A stretch of DNA of 64,000 bases from Viola odorata. Taxonomy: Eukaryota; Streptophyta; Magnoliopsida; Malpighiales; Violaceae. How positions within the stretch are numbered: the stretch's first letter is position 1; each line of letters opens with the position of its first letter. The stretch spans positions 27,390,579-27,454,578 of the forward strand of contig OY829542.1 of assembly GCA_963691705.1 (NCBI GenBank). Reading direction: 5' to 3'. The notes under the pieces are model-generated. The model had not been told where the DNA came from. It did no database searches and worked only from the letters and a program-made list of their open reading frames with translations. The translations under genes and the position numbers were made by a program. Below, piece by piece: positions 1 through 13,300 of the stretch.

Positions 1-423
1 GCCAAAAAATGATTAAGTCTGCAATTCAGATTCTCCTTTGTCAATGTGGGATGATTACTCTTTCTTTCAACTTCAAATGCAAATAAGATCTACTTACACC
101 TAGAGCTACGACAAGAGACCTCAAGATTGTTCTCTTTCTCAGTGGAATATCTTTGATTCTTTTCAGATTAAAATCAACCATTTTCCTACCACAATTCTTC
201 ACTCTACCATTAGTATGAAGTATCTTACACGTTTCCAAATCATTTGTATTGTTCGGATTCCCACACCAAACAGTTGTGATTCATCCCTCGTTGTTGTTGG
301 CTTCAACTTCCCATCTTCACTCCTCTCTAGAAGCATTACGTAGACAACCAGATGCTTCTCCTTTGATCGTTCCTTTTTGTGACGTAACCTAGTGTCACGA
401 GCTAACGGTGAATCTAACAACAA
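1..423 (-). pseudogene. mariner-like (Tc1/mariner) transposase N-terminal fragment
   Basis: Read on the minus strand, this gives the helix-turn-helix part of a plant mariner-like transposase in two overlapping frames. One frame holds VVYVMLLERSEDGKLK, TTRDESQLFGVGIRTIQMIW. The next holds KNCGRKMVDFNLKRIKDIPL and TILRSLVVALGVSRSYLHLK. A third short frame at the window edge gives NHPTLTKENLNCRL, the start of the conserved PxLTEENKxxRL segment. The order and spacing match plant mariner transposases, which bind terminal repeats through two such domains before the DD39D catalytic core. The core would lie left of the window. At least two frameshifts make it a dead copy. No terminal repeat or TA duplication was seen on the right side. 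Confidence 0.7.
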
Positions 424-2199
424 AATTGATTGACTAGAAATTAAATAGGAGAATTGGACAAATTATTTAAGTACTTGGTGGATAGTTGGGGTTTAGGATG
501 TTGCGTTGCTACGGTTGTTCATCGTAGCCGGAGGAATTAGAAGACAACTCTTCAAGATCATGACAGTTTGCTAGAGGGCATTCAGAGATTTTAATTGGGA
601 TATTTAGGTATGAGTTGTGATGTAAAGGAGACAGTGGAAGTTAATTGAGGCCGGGTATGAATGAACTCATTCCCAATTTTCAGAGAGAGAAAAACTGATT
701 TTCTCATTGAATTGAAACGAGGAGGGAAATGAGGAAGCTTGAAGCCATGACTAATCACTTATCGAAAAATAGAGGGGCATAATCTATTTTGAATTTCGCC
801 AAAATTTTCACTCACTTAAATTGCCCAAATTTGAACGGGTTTTAAGGTTTAGGGTGTAAAAGTAGATTGAGTTTGATGAAGATATGAGTGTGAGGAGAGA
901 GATGTTCTGTTTTTTGAAAATGGGAAGAACGAGTGGGGAGGGAAAATAATGGGTTGGGTTTTAAAAAATCAAAAATGTTTTTTGAATTTCAAACCCAACA
1001 GTTGTGGTCCATTCCGTTAAACAAATTAGAGGAATGTTGGGCTGTCCAACCAAAATTGGGTTCGGTTTTAAACTTTGTATTTATGAATCCAATGTCTATT
1101 AAAATAAACGGAAAAAATACCTACGTTATTTTCCTTAAAACAACAAATATGAATCTATATGTGATTCACAGGTCGTACGTTTATAACAACCATTTCATTG
1201 TCGTGAGCCATACCATAAGAATTTTGTTGAGGAACGATAGCTTGTTTAGCCAAATTTTTTTTCTTTATTCTTTAATAATTTTGTTCTTGTTTTTTGGTTC
1301 TATTTCTTTGTTTTGCGTTGGCTCGGCTTTGCGTGGCTCTTCTCTTTTGTCCTATCTTTTATTTTAGTACCTAAAATAAAACAACACAACACAACACAGA
1401 GAAAGAAAAGAAAGAAAAGAAAGAAAAGAAAGAAAAGAAAGAAAAGAAAAGAAATATTAATAATTAAAAAAATAAAGAAAATGGAGAATTGAAATGACTT
1501 TATGAACATTATTTGTTTCGCCTCTTTTCACCTTCATTTGGCTCTCTGGTTACAAGCTCGGCTCCACACCCACCACCACCACCACCACCACCACCACCAT
1601 CTCCTCCTCCTCCTCTGATGCTGGGCGCTCTACTACACATACTCTAATACATCAATTTACTTATAATATTCATAATTCAAAATCTAAAAAATACATCTTA
1701 TCAAATCCATCATCATCGTCGTCTTCCTCTTCGTCATCATCGTCTTCGAAGAAATCGTGGAATGCTCTAATGGCGAGTAGCTATCACTATTGTAGGAGAA
1801 ACAGCAGCATTAACAAACTCTTGTAATTACTCTCACCCTCTCATTAATTACAATTTCCTAATTTAAACCCATAATTTATTTTTCTTTGAACTCTTTTTGA
1901 GAAATTAAAGTTCAATCATTGATTCATCTCCTTCTCTCCTTTGGATCTGCCTTTGCACCTCTTTCTCTTTTATCACTCTGATTCCCTACTTAGAACGGTT
2001 CTCTTTCAGATATGTTTCCAATCTACAAAACCCTAATCTAATCTCATTCATGTTCTTTTAATATGCTTCTGATTCTTCTTCCATAATATATATTAGATAT
2101 ATTCCTATTCTATCTTCTTTTTTTCGTTTTTCTTATATTACCTAATTATTAGATTCTTTGCTCACTTTTTGATTATTGGGTTTTTTCTTTTGTGCGCAG
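424..2199 (+). promoter_or_regulatory. upstream region and 5' leader of the MYB-CC gene
   Basis: There is no supported coding sequence here. The stretch holds A/T-rich spacer, an AAAGAAAGA-type purine tract (about 1398-1455), a CCA/CAC trinucleotide run (1567-1602) followed by CTC repeats, and a TCATCGTCG run near 1708-1745. Pyrimidine-rich DNA of this kind is common in plant 5' leaders. A good splice acceptor (TGTGCGCAG, AG at 2198-2199) lies 15 bases before the ATG, so the 5' UTR probably contains an intron. The donor is not certain; GTAATT near 1824 is one candidate. I could not fix the transcription start. Confidence 0.45.
1567..1618. repeat. CCA/CTC trinucleotide microsatellite in the 5' leader region
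   Basis: About ten CAC/CCA triplets are followed by about five CTC triplets. The run is pure in the CCA part and lies about 600 bp upstream of the start codon of the MYB-CC gene, so length variation could be transcribed if the leader begins upstream of it. Confidence 0.8.
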
Positions 2200-2214
2200 G
2201 TGATTGATTGACAT

Positions 2215-5109
2215 ATGTTCCAAACAAAGCCTCTTCCTCCTAGTTCCAGTTTCTTCAATGAACTTCCATCACCTCATGCTCACCACTTAGATTCTACTCC
2301 AACCGGAATGGACATGGACCCCATCAACGCTGCTAATTCTCTCAACAACAACCCTACTCTTGCCTCCAAGCAGAGATTACGCTGGACTCATGAGCTTCAT
2401 GAACGCTTTGTAGATGCCGTCGCACAGCTTGGTGGCCCTGACAGTAAGTCCCCTCCACCTCAATTACTCTAATATCAATCTATGCTTTTGAGAATGCCGC
2501 GGGAAGCTTATAAATTGTTCAAACCAATATTTTGTTACAACTCTACCTAACTTGTTTGTAACTGTAAGCTGGCCGGTTGGGCTATTATAGACCAATGTTA
2601 AGCTGACCTAGCCCAGCGTGTTGATCACTGTTTGTTAGCGGCCAATTTAGGCTGCTTGTGTATGTTTTCATTAATGGGAAGTCCAAAATGGACTAGGCCC
2701 AGTGATAGAAAGCCGGAAGAATTTTAATTCTTCATTTGGTTGAAGGGTATTCAATGATGCTAGAAATGCATGATCAGTGCCCAAATGTTGGCATGCGAAA
2801 CACGTTCGTCCAGTTTTTGGACTTTATGATGACTCAGGATGATGCTGTCATTTGATCCACCCATAGTTTTTGGTTCAAATAGGTAGGCCTTTTAGTTGAA
2901 TCTTTTGTAACTCTATTGCAGATCAGATTGCGATAAAACTGTGCCAGGCCGTAGTTCCAATGTTCCACTCCTGTTTCTTCACTGGAAGATTCGAAATGAA
3001 AATGACATTGAGATTCATGAGCATCTTTTCTTTCTCCTTTTGTCTTCAGGGGCAACACCCAAAGGCGTTCTCAGAGTTATGGGGGTACAAGGTTTAACGA
3101 TATATCATGTCAAAAGCCATTTACAGGTATGTAGAACTTGATTCCTATCCGATGAATGCTTACTCCTGCCTTTTTTCTTAGTTCTTAGCTTGTGGATAGT
3201 TTGGTTGTAAGATCCTAACATTCCCTTGTTTCTTATTTGTTGTGGCTCTGCTTCGTAATGGATCCAGAAGTACCGCCTTGCAAAGTACCTCCCTGATTCC
3301 TCATCTGATGGTAAGTATATCTCGTTTACCCTGTGCTTCATGTGAATGCGCTGAGTTGCATGCACTTGAGACTGTTTCTGTGCAAGATATTGTTGCCTGA
3401 TGCCGTTGAAATGCAATGCAAGGGAAAAAAGTTGACAAGAAAGAGACTGGGGACATGCTTTCAAATTTGGATGGATCATCGTAAGTGTAAATGCTGCATA
3501 TTTGTTTTTCATTACCAAATTTGGATGGATTAGTGATCGCAAATATATTGTATGTTGAATTTATTTTTTACCATTGTATCACACATGACGGACGATGCCT
3601 ATCATTAAAGGATCTTGCTTCCTTCCCCCAGATCTGAGAACAAATTTATTTCTATTATGTTTAGTATGTGGTCTGTTGGAATTTGACTTGATAGATCATG
3701 CAACTCTTACTGTTTGCAGTGGGATGCAAATCACTGAAGCTCTCAAGTTACAAATGGAGGTTCAGAAGCGACTGCATGAACAATTAGAGGCATGTTCTTT
3801 TTCTCCTTTATTTTAGTTTTTTAATAAAGGCATGTTTGCTTTTTTGTTTTGGTATTTTCTAATGAATGCACAAAGGACCCAGCATAATCTGTGTTGTCAA
3901 TGTAATGAAAATAGTAAGTATGAAAATCTACTTTAACTTGGAACAGAACGCCATTATGCATTGAATATTATTAGATCTGCAAATAAATAACTGAATCATT
4001 GTTAGAGTTCCTTGAAATATGGTACATCAGTGAGAATTAAAAGTAATCAACTTTAAAAGTAACATTGGTGCATTAGAGGCGAAGTACGTCATTTAATGTT
4101 GTGCTTGACTAGCGCTTGTCTGAATTTCACTTCTTGTGATGCATCACCCTACTTGGTTATCATCAAATTGAATTTGCTTAAGCATTGACGACAGATGCAC
4201 TCTCTCAAATAATTTTAAATTTGACACAGTGACGAATTAAAGGAAAATTATTGAATATTTTTAACTAGTGTCCTTAGAATACATTAGTGTGACCTACTTC
4301 TTTTTTTTATCTGCCATCATCTAGTACCATTTATGCAGCGCTAGTTAGAAATGAGACTCTCCACCACCGCACCCCCCCAGTAATAGACAGTAATGTCATG
4401 GATGACCGTATCCATAGTTGTAATGTTAAGTTGGGTGCAGTATTTTTCTCTTTTCCCCTGCCAAGTTGTTGAAATTGAATGGTATGGCTGCACGTGATGA
4501 TCTTTTATTAACACTATGCTCTGTTACTCAATTGCATGAACATGGATTTACATCAATCAAACTTTTATACTTTGGACACAACAGGTGCAGAGACAGCTGC
4601 AGCTACGCATTGAAGCCCAGGGGAAATACTTGAAGAAGATAATTGAAGAGCAGCAGCGACTCAGTGGGGTCCTTGCAGAGGCGCCGGGCTCTGGAATATC
4701 CGCCCCAGTATCAGGTGACAACTGCCTAGAATCTGACAAGACTGACCCTGCAACCCCTGCTCCAACTTCTGAGTCACCACTCCAAGGCAAGGCTGCCAAG
4801 GAACATGCTCCAGCCAAGAGTCTTTCCATTGATGAGTCATTCTCGTCTCGCCATGAGCCATCGACTCCAGATTCTCGTTGTAATTCTGGTTCACCAGCTG
4901 AGAGCCCCAAGGGTGAAAGGTCCGCAAAGAGGCAACGGGTAAGCAGCATTGGTGCAGCATTTGCTAAACCAGACATGGTCATTACCCACCAGATACTGGA
5001 CTCAAGCCTAAGCGCATACCCACAACCAGCCTACCAGTTTGACCCGTTGTGTGGATTATCAATCGGAAATGAAGATCATATGGAGAAGGTTTCAGGCCGT
5101 GACCTGTAG
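2215..5109 (+). CDS. MYB-CC family transcription factor (PHR1-LIKE type), 6 coding exons, 333 aa
   Basis: Coding exons: 2215-2443, 3050-3126, 3268-3310, 3423-3480, 3720-3789 and 4585-5109, joined in phase (159 + 174 codons). The protein has a single GARP/MYB domain at about residues 53-113 (start KQRLRWTHELHERFVDAV, end VKSHLQKYR), split over exons 1-3. A coiled coil follows at about 138-187 (LKLQMEVQKRLHEQLE then QLQLRIEAQGKYLKKII), which is the LHEQLE motif defining MYB-CC proteins. The tail is Ser/Pro-rich and probably disordered. The family binds P1BS-like GNATATNC sites as dimers and regulates phosphate-starvation and related genes in the nucleus; the closest match I recognise is the PHL2/PHL3 (UNE16) branch. 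Intron 5 (3790-4584) must use a GC donor. All key MYB residues are present and the gene looks functional. Confidence 0.93.
3790..4584 (+). other. GC-AG intron of the MYB-CC gene
   Basis: Exon 5 ends TTAGAG and the next bases are GCATGT. Exon 6 begins after ACAACAG with GTGCAGAGA. Only this junction restores the conserved coiled-coil reading LHEQLE then VQRQLQ. The nearest GT (3794) would give the wrong phase. Confidence 0.75.
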
Positions 5110-7364
5110 GTTTTTCTTGCTGCAGCAAAATTGTACTCGCACTTTTAACAATTGTCTGTAGTTTGCCTTGTGTATGTAATCTGTAAGGATTCATTTTTAG
5201 TCAGGTCAATGAACAAGTTAATGTTGGAGGTCAGGTAATTAGGCTTACAGAGTTGTTTATTAGTTACATTTGTTTCCTTTAGACTTTAAATCAATTCTAG
5301 AAATACTGCTTAATTATGAAGCTTATTTTTTGTTTGGAAATGGGGATGGATTTCGGTAAACTTTAAATCAATTCTAGAAATAGTGCTTAATATTCAAATC
5401 AATTTGAGTATGAAGATTGTTAGAGTAGGAATGATTATAATTTAAAGAATTATAACTATAAAAAATTCAATTAAAAATTAAAATGCAGAGAAAAATAACA
5501 ATCAAAGAAAATACTAGAATCAGTAAAAATATAGGAAAAAAATATACAATACAATGCTTAAGAGTCATGATGAAAGAACAATATTTTTTTTTTGGTTTTA
5601 AAATCAAGATAGCTTCATATATTAGCGCATAGATAAAATGTCATTACAAAGCATGGCTTGCCTCGAGCCAGCAGTGAGTGCAACGTAGTTCTAGAGCTAG
5701 TTTTGCTAAGTGTATGTGCAACGTAGTTCTAGAGGCATGATGCAAAAACAATTTTTAATCTTTTAAAATAAAAAAGTCATATAAATAGTTAAAGATATTT
5801 AAAAGGTTAAATAACTAGCTTTTATAAATGAGGTAATGAAATATTTATTAATATAGTATAAATATGTGTATAAATAATAGATAAAATATAGTGAAAAATG
5901 GGGGAAAATAAGAGATGAGAAAAATGCAAGAAAAAATTCTAATAAACGAATAAAAAAAAAAGAGAATAAGTTACGAGAAGTGGTTCACGCTATATTGTGA
6001 GAAATGATTTATTTTAGCCAGCAAAATATATATTACTGCTAAGTTATGATGAAAAAAAGAACAAAAATATTATACCAATAGACAATGTTATTTAAGGAGT
6101 TAGAATAATTTGTACTATTGAAAAATATATAATAATGGTGAATTCATGTTGCAAGAGTAATTTGTACATATTTTTAAGAAATAAAGAGTTAGATAAATGG
6201 TTATTAATATCTAAATGATTAATTTTTTTTTCTAATTGAGGTTAGAGAATATCTTTAAATATAATTTAATTACTTGTATAAATAATATAATAATAGATAA
6301 AAGAGTAAAAGAGACAAAAGAGTTAAAGAATGAGGAAAAGAAAAGAAAAGAAAATTATAAGATGAGATAACTCAAATAATTCATTTAATTAATCTAAAAT
6401 ATAATTAGTTTACTTAATTAAAAAAATACAAATTCAATAATTATAGTTATAAAAATAAAATTTAACTCATTCAACTCATTCAACTCATTTGTAAATTAAA
6501 GTACAATAAAATAATAAACAAAAATTGTGATAATACTTTGTGTGTGTTGTGTTGTATACATGATTCATTTAATTGTCACACAAGAATACTCGTCGGCCGA
6601 GGTCGCGGAAATGACAACATTTCTTATCATTGAACGGTCGTAAACGGATAACAAAAACACGATTCCTTATTTTCTGGAGGGACCCTATTCCTTGTGCCTG
6701 ATGCTTCTCCAGGTTGTAGAAACAGGATACGTTTTGCTAACGGTAGAAAATGTAAGGGAAATGGATGTAATTTTGATGAATATGGTAGCAAATGTTGAAT
6801 ATTAGCTAGAAATTATATTAACTACGGTTTTGATGTGCCATATTGAGGGCTTTTATACAATTATACAAATAATTTTATACTCTTGTATTATACTTTGTAC
6901 TTTTGATCATTATAGTAGATTTTTTTTAACTTGTCTGTAATTTTTTACCGTTAAAAAAAATATATTTCTCTTCCTTACGCATTGTTTATGTGTGTATTGA
7001 GTTAAATGTGAATATTCATGAAAAAGAGCCATAACTGATTCCCTAAACAAAATCAATTTGATTTTGAAAATGCAGAGTGCGAGTCGCTGCGTTATTCCTT
7101 GCCTTCGAGCATAAAGGATTGAATTGAGCTACAGAAAACATTGTGAGGCAGTAATGAAGAAATACCAGCCTTTCCTCCCCCGATCCAAAATGTACAGGGG
7201 AAAAAGATAAGCAAACAAAATTAGTAATTAAATCGAAATCTATTCATTAGAGTGAGGAAGGTCAAAGAAATTTCAAAGTAAGGTTAGGATCAACCTAAAT
7301 CAATCACCATTATACACTGCAGTGCAGAAAAGAGTCATGACGAACGATGCCTCCGGTGGCTCAC
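5110..7364. other. AT-rich spacer between convergent genes
   Basis: The first 100-150 bases are probably the 3' UTR of the MYB-CC gene. A duplicated stretch (CTTTAAATCAATTCTAGAAA at about 5284 and again at about 5360) and another (GTGCAACGTAGTTCTAGAG near 5679 and 5716) are visible. From about 5400 to 7050 the DNA is very AT-rich with many short poly-A and poly-T runs. I see no open frame with recognisable homology. The last 200-300 bases probably include the 3' UTR of the hydrolase gene. Confidence 0.5.
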
Positions 7365-10300
7365 TCACCGCAGAATGCAGTGGCGCAGCCGTCTGCTTAA
7401 GGCCTCCAGCTTTTCAAATCTCTCACCCTTGAGCATCTTCGGAACTGTGAATGCTTTCTTCTTTTTCTTTCCCTCTTTTGCTGGATCAGGCGACTGGTGT
7501 TGTATGGTTCTTAGAGGAGTTGCAAATGCCTTCAGGGTAATCTAAGGTTCAAGCAGAAAGAAACAAAAGATTGAAAGAATTGCTTGCAAGAGAGGAATCA
7601 ACATGCCAACACGCATACACATGCGTATCCAGAATGCATGTAGATCATCAAGGCCAGATAAAATGATTTGCAACAATTGCATACAATGCATAAGGCAAAT
7701 TTATAAGAGCTGAATGCATTCATGCTTTGTTAGCCTACCCAGTAACCCAGTCCACTCACTACATTCAAGGAAATCATCCTCCAAATTGCATGCATGTTCA
7801 TGTGCATGAGATGAGAGAGATACCTCATGGTTATCATCAGCATCTCGGCATTCGGCAAAAGATTCTTCATCACTACCTCCCAGAGAAGAGCATCGTCCCC
7901 AACTCTCTCGGTTCGAGCTTGTATACGAGCAACATTCCTCATTTTGGCCATTTGCCTTGTCCTGTAAGATGGTAAAGCCAGTATTTCAGTCAAACAACAA
8001 TACTGAACTCTGAAGAATGCACAAGCAATTAAATTCAAAGGATAAGGTAACTTTTAAGTCCAGTAACCACTATTGCATGCCCAGTATGAACTTGTGATCC
8101 TCGTAAGAGAAACTTTCTCATGCTTTAAATTAAAGCAATAGTAAAAGTCATATATAACGGTCTTGCAGTTGCATTTTTAAAACCCGTAAAGAAAACACCA
8201 TTGATGATAGAGCCCTATACTGTTATCCAATCATTACAGAAAGCACTGTTTTGTCTGAAGATATTTGCACAGACTTTTGTCAGCACAAGTGCAGCATGGA
8301 TGTAAGATCAGCAAAGCAACTATCAACCATTTGTCATCCCCATTGATATTATGGAAAGTGTACAATGATTGATAACAAAAAAAAACTGTGTACCAAATTG
8401 TACTGAGTAAATATTTCATATAATAGTGCGATAACAAAAGATACTTTTAAAGGTTAAAACAATGATTCCTTCTTTAAATTGTATACATCATTTTGTACTT
8501 GATTCCAGTCTCAATAAATATTACCAAAAGAAATGTTGCAAGTATTAAGTTCTTTAATCAACTTCTTTTTGGCAAGCAGTTCTTTGATTGACTTGGAGTA
8601 CAAGTTTCTATACAGTCTACCTACAACACTCCTCTTACCAGATGAACCGGAAAAGGATATAAATGGAAAATGGAAACTGGAAACTGGAAACTTTTATCCA
8701 AAGGTGAAAAGGGGGTGGTGGCTAGCCACCTAGCCACACCACATGGTGGCCAAAGCTCATTTTCCTTTATGGTAACTGAAATAAGGTTTCCATTATAACC
8801 GTATCTAGTGAGATGATTAGGTGCCTAATCAAACCATTGTTTCAGGAATCAAGGAGTTCATCGATAAGAAATGTTATTCATCCCCCACAAGCGCCCTGCA
8901 GGCTTCTAGTTCTTCTTGATCGCCGAAGGCTCTCATTTTGAAGTACTAGTTTTAGTTCCTTCAGGGAAGAAAACAGAGATGGTTCTAAAAAATCATATAA
9001 ACCTTGAGCATAGCATATGCCATAGAATTCCCCTAACAACTATCAAACAACATTTTCCCTGTTTAATGCATTGGACCTCAGTTGCATGATAGACACAACC
9101 TTTCAAAGTTAAAGTTCATGCAAAGCACTAACAAAACTAACCTGCATATTGGATTGCTCATCAGGGCAAAGCTCATTTTCATTGACCACGGAGTCCTACA
9201 TTAGCAATAAGAAGCACTAAAATTTGTATGATTCAAAACTTAACCATGAAAAGGAATGATTGAGCAACAGATTTACATACAGCTTCATTCGTGACTGGAA
9301 CAACTTCAGAAAGAAGTTCAGTGACAGGCTTAGCGGCTGGAATGGTCGGAGGAGAAGATGAACTGGCAGAATTCATACAGGCAGAACGAAGGCCTGCAAT
9401 TATCTCATATAAGAGGCTCTAAGAACAAAAATAGACAAATACTTATCAGTATTATGCTAAAAGTACCTCAGTGGAAAAAGGAAATACTGGACATTTATCA
9501 TTGCACCATACCAGCATAACAGAGTAATATCATATTCATTTAAAAAACAGAAGGAGCAATGTTATGTCATCCTTCTCATTAATAAGTGTGTTGTCAAATT
9601 TTACACAACTGTTATTAATAACTTCCATAGTCCTTTTGTCATATTATAAGGAAGACTAAAGATTCCAGTCAACACATCGAGTACCAATCACATGAACCAC
9701 TTTAGTTGATTACAAAATAGACTGATTAAAACGCGCAATATCAATTTCATACCCAGCTCTGGCAAAATTTTGTTGCTTAAACAGCTCTAACAAGAATACT
9801 TGAAAGTTAAGATCGAACGGGTTTCCATATTTGGTTTCTCCCTCCATATTTAGTTGTACATTGGATATCAAAAATATTGTATGATCAAAAGTGTCAAATG
9901 TCTAATGTTCAGTTCTTCTTTGCAGGATACTTTGTTCTCACTAATGGAGTTCATACTTATTCCATGAAATAAAATTCTACAAAAGAGTAACAAAAAAAAA
10001 TCAAACCAACAAATGCTACAGCGGCAGTTCCCTTACATCACTACAGAAGTAACAGTAGTAAGATATGAAATGAAAAATAAGCATTACATAAATTCTAGGG
10101 CTGATTGATCAATTATCTCATTCCTGAGACCTACTTCCTACCATATCCTCTCAGTAATGAGGTATTTACACAGGCAAAAAGGAGTGCATAATGAAGATGG
10201 ATATTCAGATACACAACAGTAGATAAGAAGTTAAGATAGCCTTGGATTATAAAGCTAGTTTAAATGATGCGCCCAGAGATGGTAATTTTGACAGAGGAGA

Positions 10301-13300
10301 CTTGAGAACAATGGTAGTCTTTCAATGGAAAAAAAAGAAAAAGAAAAAAAGGAGAAGGTACACAGGTTTAACTAATTAATCAGGTTATGGTCGATTTATG
10401 TTGTAAATAGACCGTCTAGCCCAAAAGGAAAAAGAAGTCATATGGGTTTAGTGATTGTAGAAGGAAGTCTATAGTAATTGTATAATAGCAAATACATTAA
10501 GGCTACCCCAAGTTCTAATAACAGTTCAAAACTCCACAGCTTATTGTCTTTACTTTCTTTTTTGTTCTCTCTGCCCACAACCACAGCCACACCAATATAG
10601 TCTTATGTTCCTTTGTGTCCTTTTAAATAATAGTTTTAGTTTATTTGATCAATCCAGTCTTTAAGAAAGGCTACACCTTTTTCGGAATTGTTTGGTTGAA
10701 GGATGTGTAACCTAACTCTTGAGACCTTGTTTTGACAAGGTTCCAATCCACAATTGTGCAGTATTAGGTAAATTGTGAACCTAAGTACAAACGGAATAGC
10801 TTACTTTAAAAGTGAGATTTTCAAGACCACAACCTATATCATTTTTAGCTAATAGTTAGCAACCAAAACTGGAAGCTCATGCATGAGTCTACTCAAAAAC
10901 AATTTGAAATGAAAATCACCTCATTCATGCCGGTGCCAACCTTCACATTGCCAAGATTGTAATATTTTTCAAGCTTACTTGAAGAAGAAGAACTTTGAGG
11001 AGGGCAAAGAACTTTGAAAAAGAAAATGGAAACTGAGTCATAGTAAAACTGTGGTCGAGAGGAGTTGTGATCGCCATCAAATTTAATCATATTTTTATCG
11101 CCCTGTAAAAACCATGGGATCTGTTTATTTTTTCAGAAATAAGAAAATAACGTAAAATATTAGTTGGGGCAAAAAATTACTGAGTAGGAGTTAAAGATGC
11201 GATCAGAATGGTGGGATTGGATGAATTTGTCCTCGCTCGCATGCCCAAATAATGCAGGGACAAATGTTTTTGGTGCAACCTGTGAGAATAACAACATTAG
11301 CATTTCTATGACAAAAAGACAGAACCTCGTGTATTTAACAAAATTTGCTCAAATAGATAAAGATCATGTGACAGATGGTACTTCTCGATAAGCAGTCTCT
11401 ATAGAACCCAACAGGCTAGGCTTATATCTCTGTTGGGGACAGTAAAAGACCTGTACCAGGTGCATATAATCGTGTTAGTCCAACCTATAGACAAACCTTT
11501 AGGCAGTCGAGATCCATGATGTCAAATTTTGCTTTCTTCTGAATCACTCGTCGCATATACTGTACTGCCATCTTAACCTGATTAGAAAGAAATGAAAAAA
11601 AAAGAATTTACACCACATAAACAAGGCAGGAAAAAGAAGAAAAAAAAACTATTCCTGCATCACTAGAAGGGGAAGCAAAAGCCATACTGTAAACTTCGGA
11701 AGCCGAATTTTGTACACATCCACAAGTTCCATCATTAGATCAAACAAGTTTGCAAAGGCACTATCCAACACCATTCCAACTATTGATGGATCTTCTGCTC
11801 CATAAAGAAGGCTGCATAACATTATGAAATGCTTCAGATCTTGGTATTACATGATTGTGACTATGTGAGAATGTGGATACCTCCATAAAGTGCAAAACTT
11901 CAAAACATTAACTAGAAGAAATCAGCCTCACAGAGACTAACTGAAAAGCAAGATACCTAGTGACTGCACCCATGGATCGTCCCCAGAGGCCTATACGTGA
12001 TGTATCTTTGTTGCTTCTTAGATAAGCAACGGCAACCTTGAGGTCATCTTTCTGTTAAAAGAACAAACAATCAACATATGGAAAACAGCCCAAGTCAACT
12101 CATAAAAAAAACAAGTGATGAGTGGGCATACCTCATGCCAACCAAGGCTAACATAGTCACCATCAGACAAGCCAGAACCCGAAAAATCGAGGGTAAAAAC
12201 AGTAATATTTGAAGGAAGAAGAATTACAGCAGCCTCATTCCCGTCTGCTCTACACCCACTGCATTGTTGAGCATGCAACCAAGTAAGTTTCCCTTAAATG
12301 GGATTTTTTTTTGACCATTTTATAATTATATATTAACTCTAAAAGGGAAGAATTGACTTACACATGTAAACATTTAGATTTCATCTAATTCACCTATGGT
12401 TTGCTTATAATTCACGGTCTCATTCAAATAATAGCCTCTCTTTAGGTAATATCTCCTACTTTTTTCGCATGGTTTTTTACATAACTAGTAAGCATACCTA
12501 TTTTCCCTTGGTAGTGATAGCAATGCAATTAAACCAAATCTCTCCCAAAAACGTCCAGCACGATGAATTTAAGGATTTTTCATCTATAACTAAAATCTCT
12601 CTTTCCTTTTCTATTCCCCTGGCCCTAGCTCATATAAATCTCTTTAAAGACCAAGAAATGGTAGCATAATACAATTCTACATTGCAAGGGTGTTTAATCC
12701 AGTCTTGTGCAAGAACTTAATACATATAAGAGCTGTACTTAAAACAGGTATGAAGTTCTTGGACATGATTATTACATATGTGTTACTATGAATAAGAGAT
12801 AGGCACTGGATAAGGTGCTACAACTTGACAGGAGCATACAACTTGAGGATAACAGAACATTTGGAACCCTATAACTAATGCCACTGCCACACGGGCCTTC
12901 TTAGACTGGTGGTCTAACTAATAGCAGCACATATCGAAAGAGAGCAGCAGAATTGTTGGACAAGGGTATTCATGGAGAGCCAAAAATGTGCAGAGAATTA
13001 AGACCAAAAGGGAGTAGTACATACGAGGGTCTCCTTAGTTAATATAGGAATAAACGTCACAAGTATAAGTTTGCTAGGAAGGAAGTTTTGAGAGATGGTA
13101 AGAGCAAAGCTGAAGCATTAGACCAACGGCATCAAATGGATGGGCATAAGGGTGGGATAATGATATTGCAGAGCGGTGTCGATAGAGGACATGAATGGGT
13201 AAAAGCTATATCAATTTGCAATCAGCTGGGATCTGAACTCCATATATAAACAGGAAAAAGATGTCTGGAAAACAACTAAGGCTAAAAGTCTTATAACTTT

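Noticed and set aside
933..1367. 144-codon open frame upstream of the MYB-CC gene
   Set aside because: Low-complexity Phe/Leu/Ser-rich text, no family resemblance, and no splice or context support.
12018..12278. 86-codon minus-strand open frame as a separate gene
   Set aside because: It is exon 4 of the alpha/beta-hydrolase read on into the intron.
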